This document shows positions 26,301-34,677 of a stretch of DNA of 64,000 nt, one piece after another. Positions within the stretch are counted from its first letter, which is position 1. The number at the start of each line of letters is the position of its first letter. The notes beneath the pieces are model-generated. The model was given only the letters and a program-made list of their open reading frames with translations. It did no database searches and was not told where the DNA came from. Made by a program: the position numbers and the translations under genes. Source of the stretch: UBA3210 sp048359995 (GTDB taxonomy: Bacteria; Bacillota_I; Bacilli_A; RFN20; CAG-449). The stretch is from NCBI GenBank assembly GCA_048359995.1, contig DBGCPK010000005.1, forward strand, positions 138,073-202,072, given 5' to 3'.

Positions 26301-28211
26301 ATGAAGAAGAAGACAACCCATGACGCCAAGGGCGTCGAATTCGAAATTACCGCGAGCGATTTCGAATTTGTCCAGAAGGACGCGAAAATTCACGATGTCA
26401 AATTCGAAACGAAAGCGACTACGTTTGCCAAAGACGCTTTCAAACGGTTCTGCAAGAACAAATCTTCGGTCGTCGCGGCAATCATCATCGGCGTTATCGC
26501 CGTTCTCGCGGTATTCGTTCCGGTATTAAGCAGCGCGAACGTCGAAAAGAACATTCCCGAACAGGGGTACCTCTATCCGAAAATTTTCAAGACGGGAACG
26601 GGATTTTGGGACGGAACAAAGAAATTCGAAAACATACTCTACGATTATTCGATCGACGCGCCGGCAGGATTCAAGGCCAACGCCGTCGTCAAGATCACCG
26701 ATCGGAAAGACGATTATACCAATCTGCCGAGCCAGTATGCGGAGGGCGGATATCTGAAATTCGTCTCCGAAACGGGAAACGGAACGAAATACATCTACAA
26801 TTACACGGGATTTCCTTTGAATTCCGAGGACAATACCACATTGAAAATCACCTTCGGCGATACGGATAACCTGAACGGAAAACTGGGGGATTATCAGATT
26901 TATCTGGCTTCGACCAGTTCCAGAACGTCGGGACGGCGGTACGCTCTGACGGAAATGACTTCCTCTTATGACGAATTCACGATCAACCTGAGTTCGTATT
27001 TGAGCGAGAATAACATCGCCGATTTTGAAAAAGCCTATATTCAAATCGAAATCAATCAGTCTCCGGACTACGAAAAATACATTCTGATGAAATCAATCGA
27101 GATTGATACCGATTCGACCGACGAAAGCGTCGTATCGCTGTTGGACGAAATATCGATGACCGATGCGAATGCGCAATGCTTGATCGCCGCGGGCGAAAAC
27201 GGAAAATTCTCCAACGATTATTGGCGCTGCTCGGGCAGAACGGAAGTATATCAGGCCGTCATCTCGCGTGTTTCGTTTATTTACGACTATTACGAAGCGA
27301 AATTGGGTATGCAATACAATTTCGAAATCGGAAGAAGTCTGCTCGATACTTACATTGCCAACGGGTGGTGTTCCTACGATTACGAAGCAGGACCTTCTTC
27401 GTTCGTGAAGTTGAGTCCGAAATGTCCGATCGAAACGATCCACGAAGAAAAAATTCAGGTCAACGATACCTTTACCGCGTACAATTATATCTGCGACGTG
27501 GTATATTACCGGTATCTCGGATATAATTCGATGCCGAGTTTCATCTTCGGGACGGACGCTTCCGGCCGCGATTTGTTCACATACTCGTTCAAGGCGTTGA
27601 GAAGTTCTTTGCTTCTGGCGATTATCGTTAGCGCGATCAACTTCATCATCGGTTTGGTATGGGGGGCGATTTCCGGCTATTTCGGAGGCAACGTCGATCT
27701 TTTTATGGAACGGTTCTGCGATATTCTCGGCGGCGTTCCGTTCGTCGTCGTGATTACGCTGACGATTCTGCTTTTGGGAAACAATATCGGTACGTTCGCC
27801 ATCGCCCTGTGTTTGACGGGTTGGATGGGGACGGCGGCGCGAACGCGTACGCAATTCTATCGTTTCAAAGGTCGGGAATACATTCTTGCGGCGCGAACGT
27901 TGGGGGCTTCCGACACGCGGTTGATTTTCAAGCATATTCTTCCGAATTCGCTGGGGACAATCGTTACTTCGGCCGTCTTGATGATTCCGAGCGTGATTTT
28001 CTCGGAAGCGACGATTGCTTATTTGGGATTGGGGCTGAAAGGCGTCAAGTCGTTCGGCGTTCTGCTTTCGGAGAATCAAGTGTATTACAGCACGTATCCG
28101 ATGCTGATCATCTTCCCTTCTATCATCATCTCTTTGTTGATGATTTCGTTCAATTTATTCGGCAACGGTCTCAGAGACGCGTTGAACCCTTCGCTGAAAG
28201 GAAGTGATTAG
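26301..28211 (+). CDS. oppC: Oligopeptide ABC transporter permease OppC with large extracellular insertion
   Basis: 636 residues instead of about 300. The cytoplasmic N-terminus and first helix (about 50-75, SSVVAAIIIGVIAVLAVFVP) are normal, as are the last five helices from FGTDASGRDLF (about 413) with EAA loop RTLGASDTRLIFKHILPNS. Between them, the first extracytoplasmic loop is about 335 residues rather than about 55. The insert is beta-rich in its first half (about 100-275, Thr/Asn/Asp-rich, with a FTINLSSYLSE strand pair like a jelly-roll ligand-binding fold) and mixed in the second. The coding frame is intact and codon use matches its neighbours, so this is not an assembly fusion. Confidence 0.92.
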   Translation: MKKKTTHDAKGVEFEITASDFEFVQKDAKIHDVKFETKATTFAKDAFKRFCKNKSSVVAAIIIGVIAVLAVFVPVLSSANVEKNIPEQGYLYPKIFKTGTGFWDGTKKFENILYDYSIDAPAGFKANAVVKITDRKDDYTNLPSQYAEGGYLKFVSETGNGTKYIYNYTGFPLNSEDNTTLKITFGDTDNLNGKLGDYQIYLASTSSRTSGRRYALTEMTSSYDEFTINLSSYLSENNIADFEKAYIQIEINQSPDYEKYILMKSIEIDTDSTDESVVSLLDEISMTDANAQCLIAAGENGKFSNDYWRCSGRTEVYQAVISRVSFIYDYYEAKLGMQYNFEIGRSLLDTYIANGWCSYDYEAGPSSFVKLSPKCPIETIHEEKIQVNDTFTAYNYICDVVYYRYLGYNSMPSFIFGTDASGRDLFTYSFKALRSSLLLAIIVSAINFIIGLVWGAISGYFGGNVDLFMERFCDILGGVPFVVVITLTILLLGNNIGTFAIALCLTGWMGTAARTRTQFYRFKGREYILAARTLGASDTRLIFKHILPNSLGTIVTSAVLMIPSVIFSEATIAYLGLGLKGVKSFGVLLSENQVYYSTYPMLIIFPSIIISLLMISFNLFGNGLRDALNPSLKGSD

Positions 28212-28213
28212 CG

Positions 28214-29746
28214 GTGGAAAAGGACAATAAAATCCTGTCGGTCGAGAATCTGACGATCAGTTTCCGAACCGATCACGGCATTCTTCACGCCGTCAGAGAC
28301 GTTTCTTTCGACCTTTCTCCGGACGAAACGCTTTGTATCGTCGGCGAGTCGGGATCGGGAAAATCCGTAACTTCCAAAGCGATCATGGGAATTCTGGCCA
28401 ATAATGCGATTATCGAAGGCGGGAAGATCATGTATCAGGGAGAGAATCTTCTCGAAGTTTCCGAAGAGGAATTTCACCGGATTCGCGGTCACAAGATCGG
28501 AATGATCTTTCAGGATCCTCTGTCTTCGCTGAATCCGATCGTTCGAATCGGCAAGCAGATTACCGAAGCGATGCTCATCAATTCCAACAAACTCAAAATT
28601 CTTTACGAGAATCTAATCTCCGACGAACTGGTCGAATACAAAAACTCGTTTGCCAAAAGAAACAGTGTGATTCAAAGCGCGAAGAACGCCTTGAACGCGT
28701 TCGTCGAAGAAAGCAAAAAGAAACTCAAAGACACCTCTCTTTCCAAAGAGGAAAAGGACAATATTCGCGCGGAAATACGCCGGAAGAAAAAAGAATTCTC
28801 CTCTTTCAAGCGCGAAAAAATCAAGGAGCATAAGGCAATTGCCGTTCCGTTGAAAAACGCCTTGAACCGAAAGAAAAAAGAAGCCAAATCCGAAGTCAAA
28901 AAATACAAGACGAAAGTCCTTTCGGAACGCGATGCGAAAATTCGGGAAATCCGCCGGAAAATGGATTCGGCTTCACCGGAAGAAAAGAAAAATCTGGAAC
29001 GGGAAATCAAGACGATCCGTCTGGAATGCACCAATCAGTTGAAAATCACCCGCGCGGAAGCGAAGCGGAGAGCGTTGGAAATCATGCGCGAGGTCGGCAT
29101 TCCGATGCCGGAGAAACGATATCGTCAGTATCCTTTCGAGTTTTCCGGAGGAATGAGGCAGAGAATCGTGATCGCGATCGCTCTGACGGCTTCACCGGAA
29201 ATCTTGATCTGCGACGAACCTACCACCGCGTTGGATGTCACGATTCAGGCTCAGATTCTGGAACTGATCAAAAAGATACAGCGCGAAAAACATATTGCCT
29301 GCATTTTCATCACGCACGATTTGGGCGTCGTCGCCAATATGGCCGACCGCATCGCCGTGATGTACGCCGGAAAGATCGTCGAATACGGACGCTCGGAAGA
29401 GATTTTCTTCGAGCCGAAGCACCCTTATACGTGGGCTTTGCTGTCTTCCATTCCGGATGTAGACAGCAAAGAGCGGTTGGAAGCCATTCCGGGTACGCCG
29501 CCGAATATGATCTATCCGCCGAAAGGGGACGCTTTCGCTTTGAGAAGCCGTTACGCGATGAAGATCGACTTCGAAAAAGAACCGCCGTTCTTCAAAGTAT
29601 CGGATACCCATTTCGCGGCTACGTGGTTACTCCACGAAGACGCACCGAAAGTGGAAATGCCGAAGATCGTATCCGAAAGAATACGATTGGCTTTGCAAGC
29701 GAAAAATGCCGTCAAAAGCGAGGAGGTGATTTCCGATGAGCAATAA
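28214..29746 (+). CDS. oppD: Oligopeptide ABC transporter ATPase OppD with coiled-coil insertion
   Basis: 510 residues instead of about 330-350. Walker A GESGSGKSV near residue 43, Q-loop MIFQDPLSSLNP near 95, signature FSGGMRQR near 309, Walker B LICDEPTTALD, switch ITHDLG, and the C-terminal oligopeptide-family tail (PGTPPNMIYPPKGDAF), although the usual Cys cluster of the 4Fe-4S site found in many OppD tails is absent. The Q-loop to signature distance is about 214 residues instead of about 55, so about 155 Lys/Glu-rich helical residues (about 120-285) are inserted and likely form a coiled coil projecting into the cytoplasm. Starts at GTG 28214. Confidence 0.92.
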   Translation: MEKDNKILSVENLTISFRTDHGILHAVRDVSFDLSPDETLCIVGESGSGKSVTSKAIMGILANNAIIEGGKIMYQGENLLEVSEEEFHRIRGHKIGMIFQDPLSSLNPIVRIGKQITEAMLINSNKLKILYENLISDELVEYKNSFAKRNSVIQSAKNALNAFVEESKKKLKDTSLSKEEKDNIRAEIRRKKKEFSSFKREKIKEHKAIAVPLKNALNRKKKEAKSEVKKYKTKVLSERDAKIREIRRKMDSASPEEKKNLEREIKTIRLECTNQLKITRAEAKRRALEIMREVGIPMPEKRYRQYPFEFSGGMRQRIVIAIALTASPEILICDEPTTALDVTIQAQILELIKKIQREKHIACIFITHDLGVVANMADRIAVMYAGKIVEYGRSEEIFFEPKHPYTWALLSSIPDVDSKERLEAIPGTPPNMIYPPKGDAFALRSRYAMKIDFEKEPPFFKVSDTHFAATWLLHEDAPKVEMPKIVSERIRLALQAKNAVKSEEVISDEQ

Positions 29747-31112
29747 ACGCAAGGACGGAGATTTCAATCTCGACGAGGAATTGCGCAGCAATATCGTCGC
29801 CAGCGAAGAAGGTTCTCCTTTGGCCAACGACGATTACGAAGAAGTCGTATCCTTCGAAGAGGGATTGGAAAAATCCAAAAAGACGATGGAGAGCAAATAC
29901 GGGATTCATCCTCATTTAAAGAGAAAGCAGGATTTGATGAACAGCGATATCCTGCTCTCGGTGAGAAATCTAAAACAATTTTTCTTCTTCGGCGCGGGAA
30001 TCAACAAGTCGAAACTGAAAGCGGTCAGCAATATCTCTTTCGACGTTCATTCGGGAGAATGTTTCGGCATCGTCGGAGAATCCGGATGCGGGAAAACGAC
30101 CACAGGGCGTTCGATCATCAAATTGTACGACATCACTTCCGGTTCGATTTACTATCGGGGTTACCGCATTTCGGCAGGTAAGCGATGGAACGAGAAAGAA
30201 ATCAAATTCACGCGCCTTCGTTTGAAACAAAAGCTTTCCGAATTATCCAAAAAGCAAAATCAATTGATCGGAGAACTTCATTCGGACGATGCGGATTACG
30301 AGAACAAGGTGAAAGAAATCAAAGAGTCCATTCATTACGAGAAAATGGCGGCGAAGAAATTTGCCGATGACATCGTAAAAACGCAGAAAAGGAAAATCGC
30401 GCAGATTCAATTCGACAACAGGCATACGCCGAGAAAACTGGTCAATGAGATTCAGATGATCTTTCAGGATCCGGTGGATTCTCTTGATCCGAGAATGACG
30501 GTCGAAGACATCATTCAGGAAGGATTGAAGATTCAGGGATTCCGAAACAAGGAAGCCAATCACCGAAAGGTGGTCGAAATGCTTGAAAAAGTCGGTCTTG
30601 TCGGCGAACACGCTTCGCGTTATCCACATGAATTCTCCGGCGGTCAACGGCAGAGAATCGGCATTGCGCGAGCCTTGATCATGAATCCGAAACTGCTGAT
30701 CTGCGACGAACCGATCAGCGCATTGGACGTCTCTATCCGCGCGCAGATCATCAACTTGTTGAACGATTTGAAAGATGAAATGGGATTGACGATCATCTTT
30801 ATCGCGCACGATCTCTCGGTCGTCAAATATTTCTGCGATCGGATCGCCGTGATGTATTTCGGCAAGATCGTTGAATTGGCTTCAAGCGACGAATTGTTCA
30901 AGAATCCGTTGCACCCGTATACGAAGTCTCTGCTTTCGGCGATTCCGAAACCGAATCCTCTGACGGAGAAAAATCGGAAGAGAATCGTCTACAAACCGAA
31001 CGAAGTACACGATTATTCTGTCGATAAACCGTCGATGAAAGAGATCAAAGAAGGTCATTTCATCTACTGCAACGAAAAGGAATTCGAAGAATATCGGAAA
31101 GTACTCAAATAG
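29736..31112 (+). CDS. oppF: Oligopeptide ABC transporter ATPase OppF with helical insertion
   Basis: 458 residues instead of about 310-330. A 60-residue acidic N-terminal extension precedes LLSVRNLKQFF. Walker A GESGCGKTTTGRS near 114, Q-loop MIFQDPVDSLDPRM near 238, signature FSGGQRQRIGIARAL, Walker B LICDEPISALD, switch IAHDLS. The Walker A to Q-loop distance is about 124 residues rather than about 48: roughly 75 charged helical residues (about 152-230) are inserted at a different point from the OppD insert. GAGGAGGTGATT precedes ATG 29736, overlapping oppD by 11 bases. Confidence 0.92.
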   Translation: MSNKRKDGDFNLDEELRSNIVASEEGSPLANDDYEEVVSFEEGLEKSKKTMESKYGIHPHLKRKQDLMNSDILLSVRNLKQFFFFGAGINKSKLKAVSNISFDVHSGECFGIVGESGCGKTTTGRSIIKLYDITSGSIYYRGYRISAGKRWNEKEIKFTRLRLKQKLSELSKKQNQLIGELHSDDADYENKVKEIKESIHYEKMAAKKFADDIVKTQKRKIAQIQFDNRHTPRKLVNEIQMIFQDPVDSLDPRMTVEDIIQEGLKIQGFRNKEANHRKVVEMLEKVGLVGEHASRYPHEFSGGQRQRIGIARALIMNPKLLICDEPISALDVSIRAQIINLLNDLKDEMGLTIIFIAHDLSVVKYFCDRIAVMYFGKIVELASSDELFKNPLHPYTKSLLSAIPKPNPLTEKNRKRIVYKPNEVHDYSVDKPSMKEIKEGHFIYCNEKEFEEYRKVLK

Positions 31113-31202
31113 ATTTCGAAAGAAAGCGCCGTCGTAAGGCAAGTCCTCATGAGGATAATCAACGAAATCCGAGAGGAATGCCGATGGAAAGGAACAAACA
31201 AG

Positions 31203-31243
31203 AAAAATGCAATAAGGACGGAAAATCCGCGTTGCATTTTTTT
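31203..31243 (+). terminator. Rho-independent terminator after oppF
   Basis: Stem AAAAATGCAA/TTGCATTTTT with an inner GGA/TCC pairing and seven T. The 90 bases between the oppF stop and this hairpin hold a perfect TCCTCATGAGGA palindrome but no gene that I recognise. Confidence 0.8.
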
Positions 31244-31421
31244 GCTTCCGTTTACAGAATATATCGGTTGTCAAATTCCGATTTTTCGAAAGAAAAGAAT
31301 GTGGAATTAAGAAATAAGCGGTGAAAGAATAAAAAACCTTCACGAGATCATATGAAACCTATGGTTAATAGCTTTGGGCTTGCCAAAATGAAAAGTTAAT
31401 AATAACTGCGAAAGATCGTGA

Positions 31422-31700
31422 TTGAGTAGATATTTTACTTTAATATGCAACGAAACACTTTTTGCTATTTTTAAAAAACTGTTTCGTAAAACGATACAAA
31501 ATAACGATAGCGATTTAATTAAGATAATTACCGGCGTAAGAAGATGCGGAAAATCAGTAATATTAGAAACCATAATAAATGAAATAAAAATAAAAACAGA
31601 TAATATCATCTATTTAAACTTTGAAAAGGTTCGCGGATATCTAAAACAAATTTACGAATCTGCAAGAGTTAACACCGACATTCTGCACGCCTTATTGATC
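31422..31700 (+). pseudogene. Decayed AAA_14/DUF4143-type ATPase, N-terminal remnant
   Basis: The stretch IKIITGVRRCGKSVILETII followed by NIIYLNFEKVRG matches the Walker A region and first strand-helix of the intact ATPase at 43873-45063 (IKVITGVRRSGKSKLMEQFI). The match stops after about 60 residues, before Walker B, and the frame runs into unrelated sequence and the antisense end of the next gene. The N-terminus also differs from the family. It is AT-rich compared with its neighbours. An inverted repeat ACGAAACA/TGTTTCGT lies at 31450-31487. I read it as the relic of a former mobile-type insertion after the opp operon. Confidence 0.65.
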
Positions 31701-31741
31701 GTATCTTTATCTGCGAAAGAACGACGATTTTATTTGCGTTT

Positions 31742-32113
31742 TCAGCAGAAAATCAACAGAACGGAAGCGACGATAAGAGAGAAGAAGCCGACGGTAAAGT
31801 AAGGAATGAAGACAAAAGGATTGCTCTTGCGCTTTTCGGCTTTCATTTCGGAAAATTCTTGCAACGTCGGTTTATGACCCTCGGCATCTCTTTTGGCAAA
31901 CATACACGAGAAGATGTCGAATCCCCCGAAGTAATTGACGACCGAAAGACCGCCGCCGCAGATCAAAAGCAATCCGGCGATAAAGAAACCATCGGAATAC
32001 GTTTGAAGAGAAGAAAACTTTCCCGCGGTCAATAATTTCAAAAGAACGATCAGCAAAGCGAAAACCGCGGAAATCGCATATCGGGTTCGGGAGTGAAAAA
32101 AAACGCGTTTCAT
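31742..32113 (-). CDS. DUF3899-like small membrane protein
   Basis: 123 residues with four hydrophobic segments (about 12-30, 42-62, 98-118 and a weaker one), in the pattern of DUF3899 proteins: YSDGFFIAGLLLICGGGLSVVNYFGGFDIFS, then a short cytoplasmic loop with KPTLQEFSEMKAEKRK and a final FIPYFTVGFFSLIVASVLL pair. Function unknown. GAGGTGATTTT precedes ATG 32113 and TATAAT lies about 20 bases further upstream. Its 3' end abuts the decayed ATPase on the other strand. Confidence 0.75.
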   Translation of the reverse strand: MKRVFFHSRTRYAISAVFALLIVLLKLLTAGKFSSLQTYSDGFFIAGLLLICGGGLSVVNYFGGFDIFSCMFAKRDAEGHKPTLQEFSEMKAEKRKSNPFVFIPYFTVGFFSLIVASVLLIFC

Positions 32114-32218
32114 AAAATCACCTCGTCGTTAAAAATATTATATCCGATATGTGATTTCTCGAAAAGGAATTTCGTCGAAAAGAAGTTCTTCAAAATCGGC
32201 GAGAAATAACATTTTATT

Positions 32219-32247
32219 TTGGACAAGCAAATATATTTTGATATAAT
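32219..32247 (+). promoter_or_regulatory. Promoter with extended -10 before the acidic membrane protein
   Basis: TTGGAC at 32219-32224, 17-base spacer, TATAAT at 32242-32247 preceded by TGA (extended -10). The predicted transcription start near 32254 leaves a leader of only about 14 bases. Confidence 0.75.
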
Positions 32248-32267
32248 GAATTCGGGTGAATATCAAT

Positions 32268-33968
32268 ATGAAAAAGAAAATCGGAATCATAGTAGTTCTT
32301 TTGGCGGAAGTCGTCTTTTTAATCCTTTACGGTCTGTACCCGTCTGCGGGAGAACCTTCGTTTCTTCGACCGATCGCTTTGGTCGGCGATTATTTTTCGG
32401 ATACGATTCTGAAAACGATTGCCTCATGGCTGTATCTTTCCGATTGGAATTTCGGAAAATTAGTCGCGTTTCTCGCTTTAAACGTCGCATTTATCGTCGT
32501 TTACTATGCGATTTTCTGCTCCATCGGCGCGATTGTCAAGGCGTCGAGAAAAAAGAAGATCGCCCGCGTGGTGAAGTGCCATTACGTGCTGAGCGAGGCG
32601 GAAGAAGATAAATTCGATCATCGTCGCTTTATGAAAAAATTCCCCGTCAAGAGAGTGCTCTCTCTTCTGATTCCTTTGATTTTCATCGCCGTTTTCGTTT
32701 TGACAAGATACGACGCCGTGGCGGGTTCAACGATCGGCGCGAATGTGAAAGGAACGTGGAGCGTTTATTCGGATTACATCGAAGGCATGATCAAGGGAAT
32801 CTTCAACGGAGATGCTTCGGCCATCGACGGATATCTGAAAATTTTTACCAACGCTTCGGGATTCGGTTATATCGATTTGATCAATAAAATCCCCGAAAAT
32901 TTCGTTTGGGTAGAATACGTGATTTTACCTGTCCTCTCCGTGTTGATTTTGACGATTTGGTATGGCGTCTTTTCTTTGCTCAATCTCCTGTTCAGAAAGA
33001 CCAGAGCGAAAAGAAAGGCGAAACGCGCGAAGAATCGGTATATTTTCAAAAAAGACTATCAGGAATACAAAGTTCGCACGCGCCACGCGAAAGAATATTC
33101 GTCGAAAAGCGAACAATTCATGTATATGGTGGAATCCGACAACGAAGATACTCAGAAAATCGCCAAAGTCAATTCGATCGATCCTTTTGTCCGCGACGAT
33201 AAGAAGCCGGCGGATTATTACGATGATTTGGGAACCGGAGTTCGCGATTTAGGAGTCGGAGAAGTGGAAGAAGAACCTTTGGACAAAGCGATCACGGAAA
33301 GAGAGGTCCGCTATATTTCCGATAAGGATTTCGATATCACTTTGGAAGAAGAACCGGTTATCGAAGTGGTGGAGGAAGACGGCATCGATCAGTTGAAACA
33401 GCAATGGAGAGAGGACGAGTTGTATTACGAGAAGTATCAAGTCGACGATATCGAATTGAAAACCGTCGAAGAGTACACCAAAGATAGTTATCTCATCAAC
33501 GAATACGTTTCCGGCATCAAGAGCGGAACTTCCGATGAAAAATCCGAAGAAACGCCTCTTCCTGTCGAAGAGAAAACAGCACCGGAAACCGAGGAGGTTA
33601 TCGAAGAAAAACCAACGGAGGAGAAAAAAGAGGAAAAGCCGAAAGAAGATCGGAACGATCTTTCTCCTTTGGAACGATACCGATTGCAGAAAAAACTGGA
33701 AAAAGAACGACAGGAGGCCGAGCGGAGAGCCTTAGAAGCCGAACGACAGGCGATGATCGACAACGGGACGTTGACCGAAGAGAACGATCCTTTCCGGAAT
33801 TCCCGAATACTGGGCGCCCGAAGCGGGAAAGTGGAGGCTAAAGTACCGACGCACAAAGAACAAGAAGCCGAACGGCAGGCTCGACTGCAAAAGCAAAGAG
33901 AAGCCCGTGCCGCGAGAAAAGCCGAAAGAGAAAAGGCTTTGCAGAATAAAAAAACGGCGAAGAAGTGA
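32268..33968 (+). CDS. Unknown membrane protein with long acidic/coiled C-terminus
   Basis: 566 residues; not recognised. N-terminal half has four membrane segments (about 4-20, 55-85, 128-145, 215-240) with an extracytoplasmic loop between the third and fourth (about 146-214). The C-terminal 320 residues are cytoplasmic: a basic patch (RKTRAKRKAKRAKNRY), an acidic Asp/Glu region with several Tyr, a Pro/Glu linker, and a Lys/Glu/Arg coiled coil to the end (AERQARLQKQREARAARKAE). Start: GGTGA at 32255-32259 fits ATG 32268; GTG 32256 is nearly at the predicted mRNA 5' end. Such a layout would suit a membrane-tethered scaffold, but that is speculation. Confidence 0.8.
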   Translation: MKKKIGIIVVLLAEVVFLILYGLYPSAGEPSFLRPIALVGDYFSDTILKTIASWLYLSDWNFGKLVAFLALNVAFIVVYYAIFCSIGAIVKASRKKKIARVVKCHYVLSEAEEDKFDHRRFMKKFPVKRVLSLLIPLIFIAVFVLTRYDAVAGSTIGANVKGTWSVYSDYIEGMIKGIFNGDASAIDGYLKIFTNASGFGYIDLINKIPENFVWVEYVILPVLSVLILTIWYGVFSLLNLLFRKTRAKRKAKRAKNRYIFKKDYQEYKVRTRHAKEYSSKSEQFMYMVESDNEDTQKIAKVNSIDPFVRDDKKPADYYDDLGTGVRDLGVGEVEEEPLDKAITEREVRYISDKDFDITLEEEPVIEVVEEDGIDQLKQQWREDELYYEKYQVDDIELKTVEEYTKDSYLINEYVSGIKSGTSDEKSEETPLPVEEKTAPETEEVIEEKPTEEKKEEKPKEDRNDLSPLERYRLQKKLEKERQEAERRALEAERQAMIDNGTLTEENDPFRNSRILGARSGKVEAKVPTHKEQEAERQARLQKQREARAARKAEREKALQNKKTAKK

Positions 33969-33976
33969 GCAAAATG

Positions 33977-34006
33977 AAAAACCGATGAATTTCATCGGTT
34001 TTTTTG
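33977..34006. terminator. Bidirectional terminator
   Basis: AAAACCGATGA/TCATCGGTTTT with A-rich and T-rich flanks, lying between two convergent genes and usable from both sides. Confidence 0.85.
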
Positions 34007-34444
34007 TTAAATATTTTCCTGATAGGTACCGCTTATATCGGTGAATTCGATATAGAGAATGTAAACCGCCATAATCAGGGTATGCTTTTTGGCTTTTTCT
34101 TCGTAAAGAATCAGATAATCGTCTCCGGCTCCCCAGACCAGACCTTCGAAAATCATATCGTGCCATTGGGCGGAATCGGTAAACGCGCAGTAGACCTTGA
34201 CTTTTCTGCCGATGTGTCCGTCCATGAATTTCGTCAGGTATTCGTTGGTTAAAATCGGTTCGTATTGGCTTCCCGCATTCGGTTTGTCCGCGTTTTCCTG
34301 ACGATTGCCGTAAGTCGACGGCGCGGGATTCGGCATATTCGGCGATTGCATACTTGGCGGCGGCGCAAAATTGGCATGATTCATATCGACTCCTTGCGGA
34401 TAAGGGGCGCCGAAATAATTAGGGGGTGGTTGAATTCGATCCAT
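34007..34444 (-). CDS. GerQ-like protein (spore coat GerQ family domain)
   Basis: 145 residues. The first 60 are Pro/Asn/Gln-rich and disordered. The C-terminal 80 (about 62-142) follow the GerQ pattern: LTNEYLTKFMDGHIGRKVKV, then FTDSAQWHDMIFEGLVWGAGDDYLIL and ILYIEFTDIS, compared with the NRGK-x-Y-x-F-x-W-x-F-x-G-x-EAAGRDH-I plan of GerQ. In Bacillus GerQ is a coat protein cross-linked by transglutaminase and needed for cortex hydrolysis. No other sporulation gene is in the window, so here it may be a non-spore homologue. GAGAAAGGAC precedes ATG 34444. Confidence 0.65.
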   Translation of the reverse strand: MDRIQPPPNYFGAPYPQGVDMNHANFAPPPSMQSPNMPNPAPSTYGNRQENADKPNAGSQYEPILTNEYLTKFMDGHIGRKVKVYCAFTDSAQWHDMIFEGLVWGAGDDYLILYEEKAKKHTLIMAVYILYIEFTDISGTYQENI

Positions 34445-34532
34445 AAGTAATGTCCTTTCTCTTTAATATATGTCGGAGTATGGGAAAAAAACACAAAATG
34501 GTTGACTTTTTTTCCTACGAAGAAGAAAATGA

Positions 34533-34620
34533 TTACGGGTGCTTGATGTGAGCAGGCTGAGATCGCAAGTAGACTTGCGGGACCGTACTTGATCTAGGTA
34601 ATACTAGCGGAAGAAACTTT
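34533..34620 (+). promoter_or_regulatory. TPP riboswitch
   Basis: Conserved aptamer text: ACGGGTGCTTGATG, GCTGAGATCGC, GGGACCGTACTTGATCTAGG and TAATACTAGCGGAAGAAAC. Binds thiamine pyrophosphate. Lies immediately before thiT, with a terminator as expression platform. Confidence 0.95.
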
Positions 34621-34640
34621 TTTTATGCTTTCCTTTTATC

Positions 34641-34665
34641 GTCCTGGATCACAGGACTTTTTTAA
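34641..34665 (+). terminator. Expression-platform terminator of the TPP riboswitch
   Basis: GTCCTG/CAGGAC stem with five-base loop and six T, between the aptamer and thiT. Expected to form when TPP is bound. Confidence 0.85.
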
Positions 34666-34677
34666 TGAGGTGGGAAT

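Noticed and set aside
31113..31202. Gene between oppF and its terminator
   Set aside because: Only short frames, no ribosome site with a sensible product; just a TCCTCATGAGGA palindrome was seen.
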